Shown piece by piece: positions 6,801 to 10,286 of a DNA stretch of 10,286 nt. The DNA lies in assembly GCA_943704525.1 (NCBI GenBank), contig CALSCQ010003265.1, positions 1 to 10,286 of the forward strand, read 5' to 3'. The stretch is from Pigoraptor vietnamica (lineage: Eukaryota; Opisthokonta; Filasterea). Position 1 is the stretch's first letter. The number at the start of each line of letters is the position of its first letter. Under the pieces are notes generated by a model. The model ran no database searches. It was not told the origin of the DNA and saw only the letters and a list, made by a program, of their open reading frames with translations. A program made the position numbers and the translations under genes.

Positions 6801-8239
6801 GTGGCTCATTAGATTCTCTTAAACGCATCTCGCCTGTTTTGCGTCGGAAGAATGGCGGAGAGCCCTGCACATATCAACTGACGTCTTCCCCTCTGTGTGC
6901 GTGTGCGTGTGCGTGTGCACGTTTGCAGGTGGCGGAGCGCGCTCTCTATTACTGGAACAACGAGTACATCATGAGCCTCATCAGCGAAAACGGGACGGTC
7001 ATCCTGCCGATCATGTTCCCCTCGCTGTACCGCAACTCAAAGTCGCACTGGAACCGCACGATCCACGGGCTCGTCTACAACGCCCTCAAGATGTTCATGG
7101 ACATGAACCCGAAGCTCTTTGACGAGTGCACGCACAAGTACAAGGCCGAGCGCCAAAAGTGCGTGTTCCGCCCGTGCGCTTGCTCTCTGTGCGATCTCGT
7201 CCCTCTCTATCACGCACGCACCCGCACACGCCCGCCCGCACACGCCCGCGATCTCGTTCCTCTGTATCACGCGCACGCACCCGCACACGCCCGCCGTACT
7301 ATTACGAGCATGCCATGTGCACGCACCTTTGCATCTTCTCTTGTGCGGTCCGCTGATCCAGTGTTCGTCTTGTGTGCGCAGGGAGAAGAAGAAGCTCCGC
7401 GAGCGCGAGGAGCTGTGGACGCGCATCGAGGAGCTCGCGCGCAAGAACCCGAACGTCGCTGGTCTCGGCAATGGCCTCTTCATCGCGAGCACATCGCCGG
7501 GGGTGCGTACAGCCTCTGTGTTTTGTTGTTTGCAACCGATGCCCGTGTCCGTCTACCTAGTTTGTTCTCTTTTACGGCGTGGAATTTCTTTCGGCGCCGC
7601 CGTACTTGGTTCGTCTGTGTCGTGGGTGTGTTGTGGTGCGAATTTTCTGCCCCTTTGGGCTGATCAGTTGGCCCAATGTTCCCTTCCCTTGTGTAGCCTG
7701 GTGGTGACACGCTCAAGGCCGACAAGCCCAACCGCCACGACTCGATGATCGAGGGCGACATGGACAGCCTCAAAAACATCGATGTGAGTGTTCCCTCTCG
7801 CAAGAAGCGCGTCTCGTTTGTGCCCTGCGACGTCGTGTGCGCATGCGCGTGTTTGCGCACACGTGTGTATGGGCGCGGAGCCAGTTTGACTGCTCGTCAA
7901 CGAATGTCCCTTCAACTGCGCTTCTAACGATTGCCCTCACTCTCTCCGCAGCCCAAGTTTGCCGCGCAGGCCGACCCCAACAAGTTCAACCCGCGCCTCC
8001 GCCGCAAGTCTGTTCTCCCGCAGGACATGGAGGTGCGTTCTGCACAACGTGTTACGCCTGTTTGTTAATGCGTGCCATGCTGCAATGCAGCCTTCCCTCT
8101 ACTCTTGACGCTGCACGCGTTGACGTCCGCTGACCCTTCTCCTCTGTTCGCCCAACAGGTCGTCAATGCGCTGGACAAGCACCAGTCGCTCGAGGACGTG
8201 CTCGGCCGCGTCGACGACTCTGAGAACAAGACGCGCTGA
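3810..8239 (+). CDS. PPP2R5: PP2A B56 (B'/PPP2R5) regulatory subunit, gamma/delta-like, 13 exons, complete
   Basis: The B56 subunit targets the PP2A scaffold-catalytic dimer to substrates. Exons: 3810-3839, 4108-4320, 4518-4701, 4887-5083, 5283-5486, 5673-5863, 6110-6272, 6486-6656, 6929-7158, 7382-7502, 7697-7783, 7952-8032, 8159-8239; together 1953 nt and 650 residues, with every junction in frame. The N-terminus is Lys-rich (1-24) then acidic/Pro-rich. The HEAT-repeat core spans about residues 125-545 and follows animal B56 nearly residue for residue, with landmarks [76 protein letters not shown] and [12 protein letters not shown]. The C-terminus contains [10 protein letters not shown] (614-623), the gamma/delta-type end. 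The start is ATG 3810, with an in-frame TGA at 3798-3800 and A at -3. Exon 1 is only 30 bp and depends on splice logic, so it is less certain than the rest. At 650 residues the protein is slightly longer than human delta (about 600). Confidence 0.95.
4491..4517 (+). repeat. (CACG)6 tract forming the 3' end of B56 intron 2
   Basis: Six perfect CACG units (4491-4514) run straight into the acceptor CAG (4515-4517), leaving no pyrimidine tract next to the splice site. The exon resumes at 4518 with Pro-Arg-Lys-Gly. Confidence 0.85.
7193..7295 (+). repeat. Imperfect tandem duplication in B56 intron 9
   Basis: A unit beginning GATCTCGT at 7193 recurs from 7250 (period about 57 bp). Both copies carry CCTCT-TATCACGC followed by CGCACCCGCACACGCCCG. 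The second copy differs by a few substitutions and lacks an internal CCGCACACG repeat. The duplication lies wholly within the 223-bp intron 7159-7381. Confidence 0.75.
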
Positions 8240-9066
8240 GCGCACGCTGGCTGTGCCCGACTCGCAACACGATGGAGTGTGAAGGGCTGTCGGGCGCCGT
8301 GCGTCTGTGGCGGCTGGTTTGCTGCGTGCGTGCACTCTCGCTGCGTCTCATTTTCTTCCGTTCTTTATGCTCCTCTTCTCTCTGCGTTTTTCCGCGCTGC
8401 GTGTTTTCGCGGGCGGCACACTGCAACGACGGTCGGCTTGTGCGTCCTGTCTGAATCCTTATCCCATCCCCCTCCTCGCGGCTCTATCGCGTATCGATGG
8501 CCGGCGATTGCGTGTGTGTGCGCGCGCGTGTGCGTGTCGGTGTGTGTTGTGCTTTTCGCATTTCGCTGCTATCTGTACGCTTTTCTCTTTTTCTCTGACC
8601 TATCTGGCGTGCGCCTTTGCGCTGCAATTGCGTGTGTGTGCGAGCAACGAAGACAATCGTTTGTTGAAACACGTTGCCTCGGTTGTGTGTGTGTTGTGTG
8701 TTGTGCGTGTGCCATCTCAACCATGGGTCCGGCTGTGCGCTCCGCGTGAGGATGTATGAGGAAACGCCGATCACGCGCAATATCAATTAGATTTGGACAC
8801 CGATTCACGACGCGGCCCCATATTGCCATACGAGCTAAATTTTTTGCGTGTGCCTATGGCACCATGGCGTCTTCGGCATTTGATGCCCCCGGCTCGGCTG
8901 CGATATGCGGCGCCGACAACAGCAGGCAAAAAGATCTTCAACTCGGCACACTGAGTGACGACATGACGACATGACGTCCCCATGAACCAGACCAGGATTA
9001 CTTTAGTCAGAAGACAAGCAAGACAGCAAGACACAATCGACGAATATATTTCGACTCCGATTTCGT
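8240..9066. other. Convergent intergenic region
   Basis: The B56 gene and the minus-strand gene end towards each other here, so both 3' untranslated regions and poly(A) sites should lie in these 827 bp. I see no gene. The sequence is pyrimidine-rich with TGTG/GCGC runs; ATTGCGTGTGTGTGCG occurs at 8507-8522 and again at 8627-8642. Two small tandem repeats lie towards the right: TGACGACA units at 8956-8971 and AAGACA-type units at 9011-9034. The latter are just downstream of the minus-strand stop codon. I see no clear AATAAA on either strand. Confidence 0.5.
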
Positions 9067-10225
9067 TCACCAGACATTCGGCGCCGACGGGTCGTCGTCC
9101 GCAAACGTAATGACGAAGCTCTGACGTCCCGGCAAATCCGCGCGGCCTGGTGCGGGTGTTGAAACTGGCGACGGTGTCGCGAGCGGCGCAGAGGCAGCGC
9201 CAAGCGAAGTCCCAAGGGTCGTCGCCGTCGTCACGGTCGCAACAGAGCTCATCAGATCGGCAATCGAGGGCGCCTGTGTGCTTGCGATGGAGGATTGCGC
9301 GGACGACGATCCCGCGAGGGTCGCAGGGGGCGGCGCTGTTACGGGACGGGCGCGGTCCTTCTGTGCGTCGAGTGGCGCGTGCTCAGACGCGGACGCATCC
9401 GCGGGGGACGAGGCCGAACGCGCGCGTCGCCAGAGTGGCGTGTGCTCGGCGTGGATAACGTGGAAGGGGGGAATGACAAGCGCAGGCGCATCCAGCGGCG
9501 CTATCGAACCGGACCTGAAGAAGCGGAGGCAGATTGAGTGCGTGTGGTAGAGCACAAATGTATCGGACGTCCATTGAAACAAACGACTGACAACACAAAC
9601 GCTGTCCTATTTACCACACACATGACAATGTCACACTCCGCACCTTGCAACTTTGCTCTCCCCGCGGTCACGTGCCGCGACGGGCGGCGTCGACCATCGC
9701 ATCGACCCCACCGCCGACAGTTCCACGCCCCCGCGGCTCGCCATCGCCGCGGCCGCCGCAGCCACGTGCTCAGAGTCCGTGCTGTCGACCGAAGGGGACA
9801 CGACAAACGTGGGCGACACGAGCGACGGTCCCGTCGACGACGACGCGTCCGCTAGCGAAGACCCCGACGCGGTGCTGTCCACGGAAGGGCGACCGGCCGA
9901 TGACACGAGGCTGTCCGAGAGTGAAGGGCGCATCGTCTTCGCGGGTGAGTCCGGCGCCGGAGAGAGGAGGTCGCGCCTCGCGTCGCCCGAGGGCTCGTGC
10001 TGTGCGCCCATGCTAAAGTTGCGGGGCTTTGCCTTTTTCGCGCGCGGCGGAGGGCGCGGTTGACCAACGGCGGCGTCGCCGGTGGAGCCGTCGCTGTCGT
10101 CGGGCGCTTCGGCCGTGTTTAGTGGAGAGTGGGTGGCGCGGTGGGGTGACGAGGGGCTGTCATCCACCGCCGCGCGAGCGATCGCCGAGGCCGCCTCGCC
10201 CGTAATTGACTGCGCCTTGGGCCGG
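9067..10225 (-). CDS. Unrecognised Ser/Ala/Pro-rich protein, C-terminal part (2 exons, 5' end outside window)
   Basis: Two exons, 10225-9644 and 9514-9067 in transcript order, join in phase 2 (donor GTGCGG, acceptor TTCTTCAG) and end at TGA 9069-9067, giving about 343 residues. The upstream acceptor CTGCTGCAG follows a long pyrimidine tract (about 10260-10231), so more exons precede it outside the window. The protein is rich in Ser, Ala, Pro and Thr with many SP/TP pairs, a basic PRAKKAKPR stretch (plus-strand about 10025-10055) that could be a nuclear-localisation signal, a poly-Ala run and PSVDST twice, so it is probably mostly disordered. Two parts look more ordered: a hydrophobic segment, IPPFHVIHAEHTPLW, and the end, QSFVITFADDDPSAPNVW. 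I recognise no family. Support is the long open frame, matching splice phases and skewed composition; a compositional artefact in GC-rich DNA is the main alternative. Confidence 0.6.
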
Positions 10226-10286
10226 CTGCAGCAGAGAAAGGCGTGAGGGAGGAGAGAGGAGAGCGGGTGTGTGTGTGTGGAGGGGG
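10226..10286 (-). other. 3' end of an intron in the right-hand gene
   Basis: Read on the minus strand, this stretch starts with a CA repeat, continues as an almost pure C/T tract and ends in GCTGCAG. This is the best polypyrimidine tract and acceptor in the window. It implies at least one further upstream exon beyond the right edge. Confidence 0.65.

Noticed and set aside
7193-7295. Possible CRISPR-like or satellite array
   Set aside because: There are only two imperfect copies inside a eukaryotic intron, with no spacers of regular length.
8756-8974. Small plus-strand open frame of 72 codons
   Set aside because: It has no recognisable sequence, lies in the convergent 3' region and ends in a small tandem repeat.
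9587-9643. Alternative short intron (acceptor GTCAG at 9588-9587) in the right-hand gene
   Set aside because: It keeps the frame too, but would be only 57 bp and lacks a pyrimidine tract. The acceptor at 9516-9515 follows a good tract and gives a 129-bp intron like the others.

Overview
The window is nuclear DNA of an intron-rich, fairly GC-rich eukaryote, most likely a free-living unicellular one. Four protein-coding genes can be read. Three have clear starts or family matches, and they are split by 18 spliceosomal introns of about 125-365 bp. Exons are recognisable by conserved protein sequence, and each junction I propose keeps the reading frame. The introns are full of GT/GC and CA repeats, and their 5' splice sites are strongly biased to GTGCGT. 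I cannot name the taxon. A choanoflagellate or another protist with GT-rich introns would fit, and a metazoan-type B56 C-terminus hints at the holozoan side, but this is inference.

Layout. (1) 1049 down to 38, minus strand: the first four coding exons of cobalamin-dependent methionine synthase (MetH/MTR), about 183 residues; the rest lies beyond the left edge. (2) 1050-1704: a divergent intergenic/promoter region with a long alternating purine-pyrimidine GT/GC tract. (3) 1705-2594, plus strand: a complete two-exon gene for a 174-residue four-helix membrane protein resembling the emopamil-binding-protein (EBP/EXPERA) group. (4) 2595-3809: an intergenic region with an AT-rich, hairpin-rich block, a (TG)16 microsatellite and a pyrimidine-rich leader. 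(5) 3810-8239, plus strand: a complete 13-exon gene for a B56-type (B', PPP2R5) regulatory subunit of protein phosphatase 2A, 650 residues, with a gamma/delta-type C-terminus. (6) 8240-9066: a convergent intergenic region. (7) 10225 down to 9067, minus strand: the last two coding exons of an unrecognised Ser/Ala/Pro-rich, probably disordered protein whose start is beyond the right edge.

The genes do not form an obvious pathway. MetH implies a methionine/folate cycle that uses vitamin B12. The EBP-like protein suggests an endoplasmic-reticulum membrane role, and the B56 subunit targets PP2A to substrates. The more interesting features are regulatory or structural: intron ends that can pair with each other, a 30-bp near-perfect palindrome, a conserved LxxIxE-binding pocket and a conserved PKA-type site in B56. 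I see no RNA gene, transposon, CRISPR array or prokaryotic system.
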